A stretch of 64,000 bases of DNA from Mucilaginibacter sp. cycad4 (GCF_034263275.1 NZ_CP139559.1:3472001-3536000), one strand, 5' to 3'. Counted from the stretch's first letter, positions 1 through 8,862 are shown. Made by a program: numbers and translations. Notes: generated by a model from the sequence alone, not told the origin.

Positions 1-860
1 AATTACGCAATAATGCTCATAAAACCGCGCTTATTACCGGAAAACTATTTTATGAGGCAAGGATTATCTGGCCCAATGGCTCTTTACGCTGGATCAGGGC
101 ACAAGGCAAAGTTTATTACGGATCAATAAACAAACCGTTGCGCATACTGGGCACCTTACTTGATATTACCGAATTTAAACACCTGCAACAACAAAAAGAC
201 GATTTTATAAGCGTTGCCAGTCACGAGCTAAAAACACCGATGACATCCATCAAGGCATCGATGCAATTGCTTGACAGGTTGATCAAGGTTGATCCTTCAT
301 CTGATAAGATCCCCCAGTTTATCAGCCGCGGCAACAGCAGCTTGAATAAAATGCAGCAACTGGTTGATAGCTTGCTTAATGTTTCAAAAATTACCGCCGG
401 GCAACTTGCCCTTCATAAAACACGTTTTTTGGCAGCACAAATGATCAATGAATGCTGCGACCATGTGAGGCTTGCGGGTACGCATGAACTTGAGCTTACA
501 GGCGACACCGATCTGGAACTATACGCCGACAGGCAACGGATAGACCAGGTTGTTGTTAATTTTGTAAACAATGCGGTTAAATATGCGCCCGACAGCAACC
601 GGATAGTCATCAATATCAGTAAACAGGGCAACATGGCCAAAATATCGGTACAGGATTTTGGCAGGGGCATTCCCCCGGAAAATATTCCGCATTTATTTGA
701 ACGCTACTATAGAGTTGATACCTCGGGCATTCAATACTCTGGTCTTGGACTCGGCTTGTATATCAGCGCTGAGATCATTGAACTTCATGGCGGCGAAATG
801 GGCGTTGAAAGCGAAGTGGACAAAGGCAGTACCTTTTGGTTTACAATACCATTAAATTGA
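1..860 (+). CDS. PAS-domain sensor histidine kinase, C-terminal part (5' end outside window)
   Basis: This is the last 285 residues of a two-component sensor kinase. The frame is open from base 3 to the window edge, so the protein starts upstream. The first ~57 residues read as the end of a PAS/PAC fold (WPNGSLRWIRAQGK, then GTLLDITE). A HisKA dimerisation domain follows, with the phospho-acceptor His in SHELKTP. A complete HATPase_c domain comes next: N box FVNNAVKYAP, G1 DFGRGIP, F box FERYYR and G2 GLGLGLYIS. No receiver domain or DNA-binding domain follows, so this is a classical kinase that should phosphorylate a separate regulator, which is not in the window. A TTG at base 138 could be mistaken for a start, but it lies inside the PAS domain. 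Confidence 0.93.
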   Translation, partial: LRNNAHKTALITGKLFYEARIIWPNGSLRWIRAQGKVYYGSINKPLRILGTLLDITEFKHLQQQKDDFISVASHELKTPMTSIKASMQLLDRLIKVDPSSDKIPQFISRGNSSLNKMQQLVDSLLNVSKITAGQLALHKTRFLAAQMINECCDHVRLAGTHELELTGDTDLELYADRQRIDQVVVNFVNNAVKYAPDSNRIVINISKQGNMAKISVQDFGRGIPPENIPHLFERYYRVDTSGIQYSGLGLGLYISAEIIELHGGEMGVESEVDKGSTFWFTIPLN

Positions 861-936
861 AATTATATAAAAGCTAAAAGCAGAATGCCCAAAGGCGAAT
901 AAAGATGGTAAAGCCCTACATATTATTGGCCCAGCT

Positions 937-1332
937 TCATCCGCCTGCAACAAACGGATTATAACAGATTTCCCAGCAATTCCCTTCCGGATCGGCAATA
1001 AAACCGGCATAACCGCCCCAAAAAGTTTCAGCCGGATGCTTCAGGATTTGTACTTCTGCCTGCCTCAGTTGGGCTATTTTGGCATCAACATCAGCTTTTG
1101 AAGCCAGATTTATAGTAAGATAAAAACGATTGCTCCCGGCATTATTGCTTATATTTGTGTATGCTGCAAAAAGCAGCTCATCGCAAAGGGTAAGCACCAA
1201 ATTATCAAGCTTTAACATTATTACCTTTTCATTTTCGGCAAGGGTCTGCCATCCGAATTTTCCGGTATAAAATGCTTTGCCTAAAACAAGATCTTTAACA
1301 GCAAGGGTAATGGCGGTTACATGGGCCTGCAT
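937..1332 (-). CDS. VOC (glyoxalase/bleomycin-resistance-like) family protein
   Basis: A 131-residue protein with the size and layout of a single-chain vicinal oxygen chelate protein. It opens with a typical first strand (ITLAVKDL...AFYTGKFGW) and ends with the module GGYAGFIADPEGNCWEICYNP, where the Glu of WEI is the usual metal-ligand position. The substrate cannot be told from sequence; the family includes glyoxalases, dioxygenases and antibiotic-binding proteins. The ATG start is clear. It is convergent with the histidine kinase and transcribed alone. A second, unrelated VOC protein lies at 45528-45890. Confidence 0.85.
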   Translation of the reverse strand: MQAHVTAITLAVKDLVLGKAFYTGKFGWQTLAENEKVIMLKLDNLVLTLCDELLFAAYTNISNNAGSNRFYLTINLASKADVDAKIAQLRQAEVQILKHPAETFWGGYAGFIADPEGNCWEICYNPFVAGG

Positions 1333-1463
1333 AGCGTAATTGTTTTTGTTGAAGCTTTTTTATCCCCAAAATCCGGGTTGATCGACATGTTTTATTTCGC
1401 ACTCAAATTTAATCGCCAGTTAATACAGCCCGGTTAAATTTAAGGTGAGCCAAATATATAAAC

Positions 1464-1637
1464 ATGCAGATCAATTATTTCATAGTAGCCACTGTAATAG
1501 CCATGTTAATAGCATTAATGATATGGATAGTTAAAACCGACCGCAAAGACGAAAAAGACTTTGAGCGACAGATCATTGACCGGGAACTTAAACCCAGGGA
1601 ACACCCAAAGCCGCAAAAAGCCGATAAAGCCATGTGA
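1464..1637 (+). CDS. 57-residue single-pass membrane miniprotein
   Basis: A short open frame starting at an ATG. It encodes one N-terminal hydrophobic segment (residues ~4-23, IVATVIAMLIALMIWIV) followed by a highly charged tail (KTDRKDEKDFERQIIDRELK...KPQKADKAM). This N-out, charged-tail-in layout is what small inner-membrane proteins look like, and random intergenic sequence rarely gives it. It lies alone between the VOC gene and the patatin gene, about 90 bp before the latter. Function is unknown. The call rests on composition and layout only, so confidence is moderate. Confidence 0.6.
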   Translation: MQINYFIVATVIAMLIALMIWIVKTDRKDEKDFERQIIDRELKPREHPKPQKADKAM

Positions 1638-1730
1638 TCGGGTAAAACCCGCTATTAACTCACGTAGTTTCACGCATCATTTTATAAGATCCTTTTTTTA
1701 AATTTAACAACCCAACCTAATATCTATCTC

Positions 1731-3404
1731 ATGGCAGCAGATAAAACTTCAGATCAGCAAGTATTTTATGTAGGACTTTGTATGGCCGGCGCCGTATCTG
1801 CCGGTGCTTATACAGCAGGAGTTATTGATTACCTGCTTCAGGCATTAACCGAATGGGACAAGCACCGCAATGAACCCGGCGTACCATCGCACAAGGTGCA
1901 GATCCCGGTAATGGGCGGCGCATCGGCTGGCGGCATGACCAGTATCATGGCGGCATCTTCCCTTAACAACCCGATAACCCATATCGACAAGCCATCGGGA
2001 GATATCTTAGCCGAACATCCCGAAAATAAACTCTACCACTCCTGGGTTGACCTTGTGCAGGCCGATATGTTCACAAAAATGCTGGATACCAGTGACATTA
2101 AAAGCTCGGGTGTAATATCGGCGCTTAATTCTGATTTTATTAATGATGTTGCCAAACGCGTAGTTGCTGCCGATCCTAAGCAATGGCAGCCGCTACCTGC
2201 TTATATTAAACCGGGTTTAAAGATTTTCACCACGCTTACAAACCTGCAGGGCTATGCCTATAATGTTCCGTTCAATTCGTCATCGCCGCAGCGTACCAAG
2301 TATAATATGCGTATCCATAATGATTATGCATGCTTTGAGCTTACCGAAAACGCCATCGCCGGACATAATGACGGCTGGATGCCGCTCGACCTCAAAAATA
2401 AAATCAACACGGATATAGCCGCCGACGCTGCCATGGCTACCGGTGCCTTTCCGGTTGGGTTACAATCAAGAATTGTTAAACGCGATGCCCAATATGTTAA
2501 CAATAACCCGTGGCTAAGCAATTACTTAGCTAATAGCCCTATAGATGCCGGCGGTTATCAAACCCTGAATGTTGATGGTGGTATGATCAACAATGAGCCG
2601 TTTGATAAAGTACGGAGTGTTTTAGACGACCTTACCGGTCAGCCCAGTGTTGATTATAACAACTTTAACAAGTTTGTTTCAACCGTGCTGATGATCGAAC
2701 CCTTCCCTACCCAACCGCCAAAACCAATTTCGCAATCACGGGCTATATCAAACGTGATTGGCTTAACATTGTCATCCATGCTATCGCAAATGCGCTCAAA
2801 AGCGGTTAATATTAAAGACGCTATGGACGAGGATTGCGCAGGCCAGTATCTGATCACCCCGTCGCGCAGAGTGGATGCACCCGATGGTACATCGACAGAC
2901 CTGACAGGCGAACAGGCCATAGCCTGCGGTGCGCTGAGCGGGTTTAGCGGATTTTTAAATAAAGAATTCAGGGTGCATGATTTCTTTTTAGGCCGGCACA
3001 ATTGTAAGATCTTTTTACGCGATTACTTTACCGTACCTGCCAAAGCACTTACAACCAATCCTATTTTTAAAGATGGCTATGCTCATGCCGACCTGGCCAG
3101 ATTTAAATCGACCCAAAGCGATAGCTACCAAATCATCCCTGTATTTGAACAGGAGATCAAATTTCCCGATATTAAATTCAGTTCGGGTACCAACTGGCCT
3201 ACGCTTAAAGAAAAAGATATCGACAGGTTTAGCAGCGGCTTAAAAGATCGCATCCAAACCATAATGCTTAATGTAGCTGATTTAGGCTGGCTTACCAAAA
3301 GTTTACTATGGATAGGCGCAAAAGTTATACTGAATAAAATGGTAACCAATAAAATTATGGTGGTGATAAAAGGCGAACTTAAAACCTGGAAGCTGTTGCC
3401 TTAG
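1731..3404 (+). CDS. Patatin-like phospholipase family protein
   Basis: A 557-residue protein with a patatin lipid acyl hydrolase core. The N-terminal oxyanion-loop region GAVSAGAYTAGVIDYL is present. The nucleophile elbow is GGASAGG (GxSxG, Ser65) and the catalytic Asp is in VDGG (Asp282). Patatins use a Ser-Asp dyad to cleave acyl esters of phospholipids, and both residues are present. It is longer than minimal patatins; the extra C-terminal ~250 residues are not assigned to a domain. There is no signal peptide, so it is probably cytosolic or peripheral on the membrane. A strong hairpin follows the stop codon. Confidence 0.88.
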   Translation: MAADKTSDQQVFYVGLCMAGAVSAGAYTAGVIDYLLQALTEWDKHRNEPGVPSHKVQIPVMGGASAGGMTSIMAASSLNNPITHIDKPSGDILAEHPENKLYHSWVDLVQADMFTKMLDTSDIKSSGVISALNSDFINDVAKRVVAADPKQWQPLPAYIKPGLKIFTTLTNLQGYAYNVPFNSSSPQRTKYNMRIHNDYACFELTENAIAGHNDGWMPLDLKNKINTDIAADAAMATGAFPVGLQSRIVKRDAQYVNNNPWLSNYLANSPIDAGGYQTLNVDGGMINNEPFDKVRSVLDDLTGQPSVDYNNFNKFVSTVLMIEPFPTQPPKPISQSRAISNVIGLTLSSMLSQMRSKAVNIKDAMDEDCAGQYLITPSRRVDAPDGTSTDLTGEQAIACGALSGFSGFLNKEFRVHDFFLGRHNCKIFLRDYFTVPAKALTTNPIFKDGYAHADLARFKSTQSDSYQIIPVFEQEIKFPDIKFSSGTNWPTLKEKDIDRFSSGLKDRIQTIMLNVADLGWLTKSLLWIGAKVILNKMVTNKIMVVIKGELKTWKLLP

Positions 3405-3420
3405 ATAGTTTATAAAATTC

Positions 3421-3453
3421 AGACTTACGAAGTTTTTGAAACTTCGTAAGTCT
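3421..3453. terminator. Perfect 15-bp hairpin between convergent genes
   Basis: Arms AGACTTACGAAGTTT (3421-3435) and AAACTTCGTAAGTCT (3439-3453) are perfectly complementary around a 3-nt loop. It sits between the stop codon of the patatin gene and that of the convergent fabF, so it can serve both strands. There is no long U-tract, so it may work as a processing or stability hairpin rather than a strict intrinsic terminator. Confidence 0.7.
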
Positions 3454-3462
3454 TCAATTACT

Positions 3463-4707
3463 TTACACTGCCTTAAATACAACAATCCCATTATGCCCGC
3501 CGAAGCCGAAAGTATTGCTCATAGCTACTTTTACTTTATGGTCGATGGCATCTTTCAATACAAACTTTAAAGTATCCGGAATAGCAGGATCCAGAGTTGT
3601 GGTGTTGATTGTTGGCGGGATCACCTGGTTTTCAATTGATTTTATGGCTGCAATAGCTTCGATAGCACCGGCGGCACCCAGCAGGTGACCGGTCATGGAT
3701 TTGGTTGAACCTATAATAGTATCTGTTGCTTTGCCTTTGGTAACTGCAAGCAGGGCGTTGATCTCAGAAAGATCGCCTACCGGCGTTGAAGTAGCATGCA
3801 TATTCAGGTAGTCGACATCTTCAATACTTAAACCCGATTCGGTAAGCGCCTGCTGCATGGCACGGGCGGCACCTAATCCTTCCGGATGTGTGGCTGTCAT
3901 ATGGTATGCATCGGCGGTCATAGATGCCCCGGTTACTTCAGCATAAATATGGGCGCCACGGCTCACGGCATGCTCATAATCTTCCAACACCAAAGCACCG
4001 GCACCTTCGCCCATAACAAAACCATCACGATCGATATCAAATGGCCTTGAAGCGTGTTGCGGATCATTATTACGGGCCGACATGGCCTTCATCGAACTAA
4101 AACCACCAATTGAAGCTGGGGTAATAGGCGCTTCAGAACCACCGGTAACTATAACCTTAGCCTTACCCAAACGGATATAGTTAAAGGCATCCATAATGGC
4201 AGTATTGGAGGTTGCACAGGCCGAAACCGTGGTATAATTGATCCCCATAAAACCGTTGCGGATAGAGATCATACCAGATGCCATGTTGGAAATAAACTTC
4301 GGCACAAAAAACGGGCTGAACCGAGGTTGTCCGTTACCCCTGGCATATTCGGTTACCTGCTCTTCAAAAGTTTCCATACCACCTTGTCCGCTTCCCCAGA
4401 TCACACCAACATCAAACGGGTCCATTTTATTAAAATCAAAACCCGAATCGCGGATAGCTTCATCAGAGGCTACCAATGCGTATTGGGTAAAGGTGTCGGT
4501 ACGTTTTAATTCGGCCTTATCAAGGTGGTCTGTGATATTGAAATCTTTCAGTTCGCAGGCAAATTGCGTGCGGAACAAGGATGCGTCAAAACGGGTGATG
4601 GTGGCCGCCCCGCTTTTACCGGCAACTAAGTTTTGCCAATAAGTTTTTACATTATTTCCAAGCGGTGTTAAAGCGCCCAGACCTGTTATAACTACTCTGT
4701 TTAACAT
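3463..4707 (-). CDS. fabF: Beta-ketoacyl-ACP synthase II (FabF)
   Basis: A 414-residue thiolase-fold condensing enzyme that extends acyl-ACP with malonyl-ACP in fatty acid synthesis. The KAS II triad is complete: Cys164 in SACATSNTA, His304 in NMHATSTPVGD and His341 in MTGHLLGAAG, with the conserved Lys336 just before. Length matches the family. It stands alone, without acpP or fabH beside it (a fabH-type gene is at 34954-35952), so it could be a paralogue of the housekeeping copy. Its promoter region carries a palindrome described separately. Confidence 0.93.
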   Translation of the reverse strand: MLNRVVITGLGALTPLGNNVKTYWQNLVAGKSGAATITRFDASLFRTQFACELKDFNITDHLDKAELKRTDTFTQYALVASDEAIRDSGFDFNKMDPFDVGVIWGSGQGGMETFEEQVTEYARGNGQPRFSPFFVPKFISNMASGMISIRNGFMGINYTTVSACATSNTAIMDAFNYIRLGKAKVIVTGGSEAPITPASIGGFSSMKAMSARNNDPQHASRPFDIDRDGFVMGEGAGALVLEDYEHAVSRGAHIYAEVTGASMTADAYHMTATHPEGLGAARAMQQALTESGLSIEDVDYLNMHATSTPVGDLSEINALLAVTKGKATDTIIGSTKSMTGHLLGAAGAIEAIAAIKSIENQVIPPTINTTTLDPAIPDTLKFVLKDAIDHKVKVAMSNTFGFGGHNGIVVFKAV

Positions 4708-4729
4708 GATGGTTTTATTAAAATCGGCG

Positions 4730-4758
4730 CAAAGATATAAATATATACCATTTGGTAT
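4730..4758 (-). promoter_or_regulatory. fabF promoter region: -7 box and overlapping palindrome
   Basis: Read on the minus strand, TATCTTTG (4737-4730) matches the Bacteroidota -7 consensus TAnnTTTG and lies 23 bp before the fabF ATG. Just upstream, in the spacer toward the -33 region, is the palindrome ATACCA-TT-TGGTAT (4745-4758). Its position would let a bound dimer block RNA polymerase. No good -33 TTTG was found. The operator role is inferred. Confidence 0.5.
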
Positions 4759-4873
4759 TTTGATATATCAATCCGAACAGGCTTTACCTACTGAATATTA
4801 CCGGGTTATGGCAGTGACCAAAAGCCAAAACAGTTCAAAAACCAGCATGGTTAGGGATAGAAAAGAGATTGAA

Positions 4874-5716
4874 TTATTTTCCGAAAATTTTATTTAATTC
4901 CAGATAAGGTACAGCGTCATCCACAAAATTATAACTACCCTTGCTTAACTCAACAGCTGCCCTTTGAAAAGCCCCTAAAGCAGCTCTTGCCAATGCCGAA
5001 CCAAGACTTACCCTTTTTACACCCAGGTCGGCAAGTTCATGAAAACCGATGTCAAAACCTGCCGCGCCCAACACAATATTTACAGGTTTGGGTGCTACGG
5101 CTTTTACTACTTCGCTTATTTGTTCCCTTATTTTGAGGCCGGGCGCAAAAAGCACATCGGCACCAGCATCGGCATAAGCAACAAGCCGTTTTATGGTATC
5201 CTGCAGGTCTATTTTCCCGTGGATCATATTTTCGGCCCTGGCAGTTAGCGTAAAATGAAAAGGCAGGCTCCGCGCTGCTTTAACAGCTGCCTTTACCCGT
5301 GCAACAGAAAGCTCTAAATTATAAATAGGATTTTTATCATTACCCGTAGCATCTTCTATCGAACCGCCAACCAATCCCACTCCTGCTGCCGCCAAAATAG
5401 TTTCGGCACAAATCTCCGGCGTGTCACCAAAACCATTTTCTAAATCAGCAGCTACCGGCAAATGCGTTGCGTTGATAATAGCGCGTGCATTATCAAGCGT
5501 TTCATCGCGACTGATCAAGGCATGACCATCCGGCCGGCCAAGTGCGTAGGCCAACCCGGCGCTTGTGGTGGTAAAAGCTTCAAAGCCCAATCCTGTTAAA
5601 ATTTTAGCCGAACCGGCATCCCATGGGTTAGGGATAATGAACAAGCCATCGCGCTCATGCAGGGCTTTAAAAACTTCGGCTTTTTGATGTTGGGGATTAT
5701 TTAAGGAAGATGACAT
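4874..5716 (-). CDS. Isocitrate lyase/PEP mutase superfamily protein
   Basis: A 280-residue TIM-barrel protein of the PEP mutase/isocitrate lyase superfamily. The opening FIIPNPWDAGSAKILTGLGF and the Mg-binding stretch VAADLENGFGD (in place of the usual DxDxGYG) are typical of the bacterial branch often annotated as 2-methylisocitrate lyase-like or PEP mutase-like. The KKCGH signature of true isocitrate lyases is absent, so it probably cleaves or rearranges another alpha-hydroxy or alpha-keto acid. It is transcribed alone. Minus-strand TATATTTA upstream is a near match to a -7 box. The exact reaction is unknown. Confidence 0.8.
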   Translation of the reverse strand: MSSSLNNPQHQKAEVFKALHERDGLFIIPNPWDAGSAKILTGLGFEAFTTTSAGLAYALGRPDGHALISRDETLDNARAIINATHLPVAADLENGFGDTPEICAETILAAAGVGLVGGSIEDATGNDKNPIYNLELSVARVKAAVKAARSLPFHFTLTARAENMIHGKIDLQDTIKRLVAYADAGADVLFAPGLKIREQISEVVKAVAPKPVNIVLGAAGFDIGFHELADLGVKRVSLGSALARAALGAFQRAAVELSKGSYNFVDDAVPYLELNKIFGK

Positions 5717-5764
5717 TTTGAGGCAGATTAGTTTGTTTCGAAATTAAGCTAAATATAACCTGTA

Positions 5765-5827
5765 GTCGTAAGTATTAAGTCAAAAAACAAGCTTTTGACT
5801 TAATACTTAGTACTTCTAACTTACGAC
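5765..5827. repeat. Compound inverted repeat with alternative foldings
   Basis: Inner arms of 16 bp (5770-5785 and 5793-5808, AAGTATTAAGTCAAAA and complement) close a 7-nt loop. Outer arms GTCGTAAGT (5765-5773) and ACTTACGAC (5819-5827) overlap the inner ones, so two hairpins compete. It lies between divergent genes, so it is not a terminator for either. It resembles the short intergenic palindromes common in this phylum. Confidence 0.65.
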
Positions 5828-5859
5828 TTAATATCCCTATTATTGCGGTGACAATAGTT

Positions 5860-6486
5860 ATGAAACAAAAAGTAGATATTGAAAACTGGATCAGGAAAGA
5901 GCATTACAACTTTTTTAAACAGTTTGAAGAGCCCTATTATGGTGTAAACGTAAATGTTGATGTAACAGCCGCCTATAAGTTTGTTAAGGATAACGGGATC
6001 TCGTTTTTTCTTTATACCATGTACCAGTCCTTAGCAGCATCGCAAATTATTGAACCATTCAAGTACCGGATGGAGGGCGACGAAGTATTTATTTATGACC
6101 GGATTGATGCCAGTTCGACTATTCCGCGGGCTAACGGCACATTTGGATTTGGGGAATGGCCCTTTCATCCTTTGTTTGAAGATTTTAACCGCGAAGCCAC
6201 CAAAGAAATAGAACGTGTACAAAGCAACAACCTGCTTGAACGCAAGGCTTTAAACAACGTGATCCGTTATTCTTCACTACCGTGGATCAACTTTACTTCG
6301 TTGTCGCACGCGCGCATGTTTTCATTTGCGGATAGCTGCCCCAAGGTTTCGTTCGGTAAAATGACCGGGCATCATGGTAAGCGCACCATGCCGGTATCCA
6401 TCCATGTAAACCATGCTTTGGTTGATGGCATCCACGTGGGCCAGTATATTGATTGCTACCAGGAGTTGTTGAATAAAGGGATTTAG
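5860..6486 (+). CDS. CatA-like (chloramphenicol acetyltransferase fold) O-acetyltransferase
   Basis: A 208-residue protein with the trimeric chloramphenicol acetyltransferase fold. The catalytic signature near the C-terminus, VNHALVDGIHVGQY, fits the CAT motif HxxxDG, where the His deprotonates the acceptor hydroxyl. The central FTSLSHARMF...PKVSFGK matches the family substrate-channel region. Many such proteins in Bacteroidota do not act on chloramphenicol, so resistance is not implied. I start it at the ATG at 5860 rather than the GTG 12 bp upstream, since the family begins close to MKQKVDIENW. It is transcribed alone. Confidence 0.82.
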   Translation: MKQKVDIENWIRKEHYNFFKQFEEPYYGVNVNVDVTAAYKFVKDNGISFFLYTMYQSLAASQIIEPFKYRMEGDEVFIYDRIDASSTIPRANGTFGFGEWPFHPLFEDFNREATKEIERVQSNNLLERKALNNVIRYSSLPWINFTSLSHARMFSFADSCPKVSFGKMTGHHGKRTMPVSIHVNHALVDGIHVGQYIDCYQELLNKGI

Positions 6487-6626
6487 ACTAACATGAAACA
6501 GCGCAGAAGTTGCATACCTCCGGCACGCTAAATCTGTCAGAGCCTAATTTACTACAAACCTTTAGCACCTCTGCTGCTGCCTTTAGACACTACTGCCTGC
6601 AGGCATCTTTTTATTAATAGAAAAAA

Positions 6627-6779
6627 TGTCATTTCGACGAACCAAGAGTGAGGATTGTGCGCCTGAGGTGAGGAGAAATCTGCTACACCCTGCTTTTACA
6701 GGTATGGTTGTAGAGCCTAATGCAGAAGATTTCTCTTTCGCTCCACCACCCAACCCGCCTCCTGCTCTATCGTATGACA
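6627..6779. repeat. Intergenic repeat family A, copy 1
   Basis: The 6487-6835 gap holds no gene I can support. Most of it is a ~150-bp element that begins TGTCATTTCGACG, contains GAGAAATCT and later AGATTTCTC in opposite orientation, and ends with CGTATGACA. A second copy with the same layout and better-preserved ends is at 47401-47535. Open frames across this element are short and lack homologous features. Confidence 0.7.
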
Positions 6780-6835
6780 ATTTTTTTAAATGTGCACACG
6801 GTAGCCTTAAACAACTAACTTGCAGAGCAAAAGAT

Positions 6836-8131
6836 TTAACTCTTTTTAAACACGTTTTCCTTCACCATAAACAGCGGCAGCGAACCGTGGTCAAGCACGC
6901 GTGAATGAAAATCCCTGTTGCTAAATTGGGCACCTTGTTTTTGCTGCAATTGCTCTTTCCAGTGCAGTATTTGTAATGCCCCATACTTGTAGGTAACCAC
7001 TTGTGCCGGCCAGCGGCGCATGCGGGCAATCTCGCGCATGGCGATCTCATCCTGCCCGCGGATATTTTTTTTCCAAAAAGCCAGCGCCTGTTCATCTGTC
7101 CAGCCATAATAGTTCAACGCCACATCCAAAGGCACACGTACCGACCGCACAATATCCCACTCCCATTTGCCCAGCTCGTCATAAGGTGTTTTGTATACGC
7201 CAAGCTGTTTGCCCAACTCTTCGGTATAGGCACCCCAGCCTTCGGCGAAGCCCATATAATAAAACAACTGCTGCACTGCCGATGTTTTGGTTTGAGCCTC
7301 CATACTCGCCTGGTAATGATGACCGGGAACACCCTCGTGGATAAAAAGCCAGTCGACCTGCCGCTTATTGTATGGCTTATCAAAAAGATTGTAGTAAAAC
7401 ACATTATTATCGTAATAGCCGGGTGTTTGGGCCAGTTGCCTGCTTTCGCCTTTTACAATTTTTAGCGGCGCTATGTTGGTATTATCAAACAATTTGGGCA
7501 TGTTGGCGTAAATGATCTCTTTGGTATTTTCGAAGGATTGCTGTACTGCCTTCGGGTCACTAATAAAAAAGGACGGATCATTGAGATGTTTATAAAAATC
7601 ATCTTCGCTTAACCCGGTTTGCAGGCGGATAGCCTCGATATGCTTTTGAACGCGGGCCACTTCGGTAAGGCCAAACCGGTAGATTTCATCAGGTGTTGCG
7701 CTGGCGCTGGTCCAGCGTTTTAGCAGGTAGGCATACCAGGCTTTGCCGTTAGGGATAGTGATAATACCACCTGCGGGGATAGCGGCAGGCTTATTTTTTA
7801 ACCAACCCTGCTCAAGTTTAATCCGCTCTAAATTAAGGCCGGTTTCATAGCTTATCAGCTGATAATCTACTTTTTCCGGTTCGGTGAGCTGATCTGCTTT
7901 GAAGGCCGATAAATCAGCCTTTACTTTTGTAAAAAAGGTTAACTGTTTTTGCACATCAGCAACGGTGCCGATGTGTTCTAATCCGCTTACGTAGCTTAAC
8001 TCCAATTGGGGCAAATGCAATTCCGTATAGCCCGTTACAAAATCTTTGCAAAAAGCATCAAATGAAGATTGCTGACTAATAGGAGCAGAATAAAGAAAAC
8101 TTAAACACAAACAAATAATAAGGGGCTTCAT
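6836..8131 (-). CDS. Secreted DUF885 family protein
   Basis: A 431-residue protein with an N-terminal signal peptide (MKPLIICLCLSFLYSAP) and the body of the DUF885 family, probable zinc metallopeptidases. The core motif HEGVPGHH at residues 265-272 resembles a thermolysin-like HExxH variant, followed downstream by GFAEGWGAYTEELG, the second conserved DUF885 block. I place the start at the ATG at 8131 because an upstream TTG in frame lies inside a -7 promoter box. It is probably exported to the periplasm. The substrate is unknown. Confidence 0.83.
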   Translation of the reverse strand: MKPLIICLCLSFLYSAPISQQSSFDAFCKDFVTGYTELHLPQLELSYVSGLEHIGTVADVQKQLTFFTKVKADLSAFKADQLTEPEKVDYQLISYETGLNLERIKLEQGWLKNKPAAIPAGGIITIPNGKAWYAYLLKRWTSASATPDEIYRFGLTEVARVQKHIEAIRLQTGLSEDDFYKHLNDPSFFISDPKAVQQSFENTKEIIYANMPKLFDNTNIAPLKIVKGESRQLAQTPGYYDNNVFYYNLFDKPYNKRQVDWLFIHEGVPGHHYQASMEAQTKTSAVQQLFYYMGFAEGWGAYTEELGKQLGVYKTPYDELGKWEWDIVRSVRVPLDVALNYYGWTDEQALAFWKKNIRGQDEIAMREIARMRRWPAQVVTYKYGALQILHWKEQLQQKQGAQFSNRDFHSRVLDHGSLPLFMVKENVFKKS

Positions 8132-8149
8132 AAATAATGCAATGGTTAA

Positions 8150-8157
8150 CAAACCTA
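8150..8157 (-). promoter_or_regulatory. -7 box of the DUF885 gene
   Basis: On the minus strand, TAGGTTTG matches TAnnTTTG exactly and sits 18 bp before the ATG at 8131. A TTTG at the -33 position is not well placed. The box supports the ATG start over the upstream TTG. Confidence 0.5.
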
Positions 8158-8229
8158 ATATTTGTTTTGATAATTTATGCGAAACAAATATCAGGTTAAC
8201 CGTAGTCAGTAATTAAAAGCGTTTTCTGT

Positions 8230-8664
8230 TTATGTTGATTGAATGTAGCTGTGCAATTGCTCAATGGTTTCCCTTTGCGAGTAAATGGTTTCGTACACCA
8301 CATCACTCATAGAAATGATACCACACAACTGATCTGCCGCATCAAACACCGGTAAATACCTGATATTGTTTTCGCTCATGATCAGCATGCATTCATCAAC
8401 TGATGATTCGGGAGTGATCCTCGGGAAATTGGTACTTATAATTTCCCCGGCAGTGGTTTCGTCGGAGTGTTTACCCATTAAAATGATTTTACGGGAGTAA
8501 TCCCTCTCAGTCATCAGGCCCATATACCTGCCATTTTCAGTTACCACTACCGATCCGATGTTTTTTTCGGCCATCAGTTTCAATACATTAAACACGGTGG
8601 TTTCGGCGGGTACTGCAGTAACGTTGTTCCCCTTGCGGGCCAGGATATGCTTTACACTTTTCAT
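8230..8664 (-). CDS. Two-CBS-domain protein
   Basis: A 144-residue protein made of a CBS pair and little else. The first CBS covers ~residues 15-65 (TTVFNVLKLMAEKNIGSVVVTENGRYMGLMTERDY), the second ~78-135 (ITPESSVDECMLIMSENNIRYLPVFDAADQLCGIISMSDVV). Stand-alone CBS pairs bind adenine nucleotides such as AMP, ATP or SAM and act as energy sensors for partner proteins. No partner is fused or adjacent. The ATG start is clear; the gene stands alone after the GH43 terminator. Confidence 0.9.
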   Translation of the reverse strand: MKSVKHILARKGNNVTAVPAETTVFNVLKLMAEKNIGSVVVTENGRYMGLMTERDYSRKIILMGKHSDETTAGEIISTNFPRITPESSVDECMLIMSENNIRYLPVFDAADQLCGIISMSDVVYETIYSQRETIEQLHSYIQST

Positions 8665-8802
8665 AAATACTCAGGTTAATTTGGTAAATTCAAGTTACGA
8701 ATAAGTAACAGAAAAACAATCAATTGTGGAAAAGATTTTATGTTTCAATACATTATGCAATAATACCAGCTCTAAAAACATAACATTTATTGTGCTTTGC
8801 AA

Positions 8803-8840
8803 TAAATAAAAAAGCCCCTCGGTACTTAAACCGAAGGGCT
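8803..8840 (-). terminator. Rho-independent terminator of the GH43 gene
   Basis: On the minus strand, AGCCCTTCGGT (from 8840), a 6-nt loop and ACCGAGGGGCT form an 11-bp stem with one mismatch, followed by a U-rich run (forward A-run 8803-8813). It lies 22 bp after the GH43 stop codon and closes the polysaccharide utilisation operon. Confidence 0.85.
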
Positions 8841-8862
8841 ACCAACCTATATAAAAACAAAC

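Noticed and set aside
4706..4897. A 63-codon plus-strand open frame overlapping the fabF start
   Set aside because: It lies over the fabF promoter and the end of the PEP mutase-like gene, has no family features and shares its start with the opposite gene's start codon.
5860..6486. A chloramphenicol resistance gene
   Set aside because: The fold and catalytic motif fit, but this CatA-like group is widespread in environmental Bacteroidota and the acceptor is unknown.
6626..6904. A 92-codon frame across the 6.6-6.9 kb gap
   Set aside because: Its first half is repeat family A translated and its end runs antisense into the DUF885 gene.
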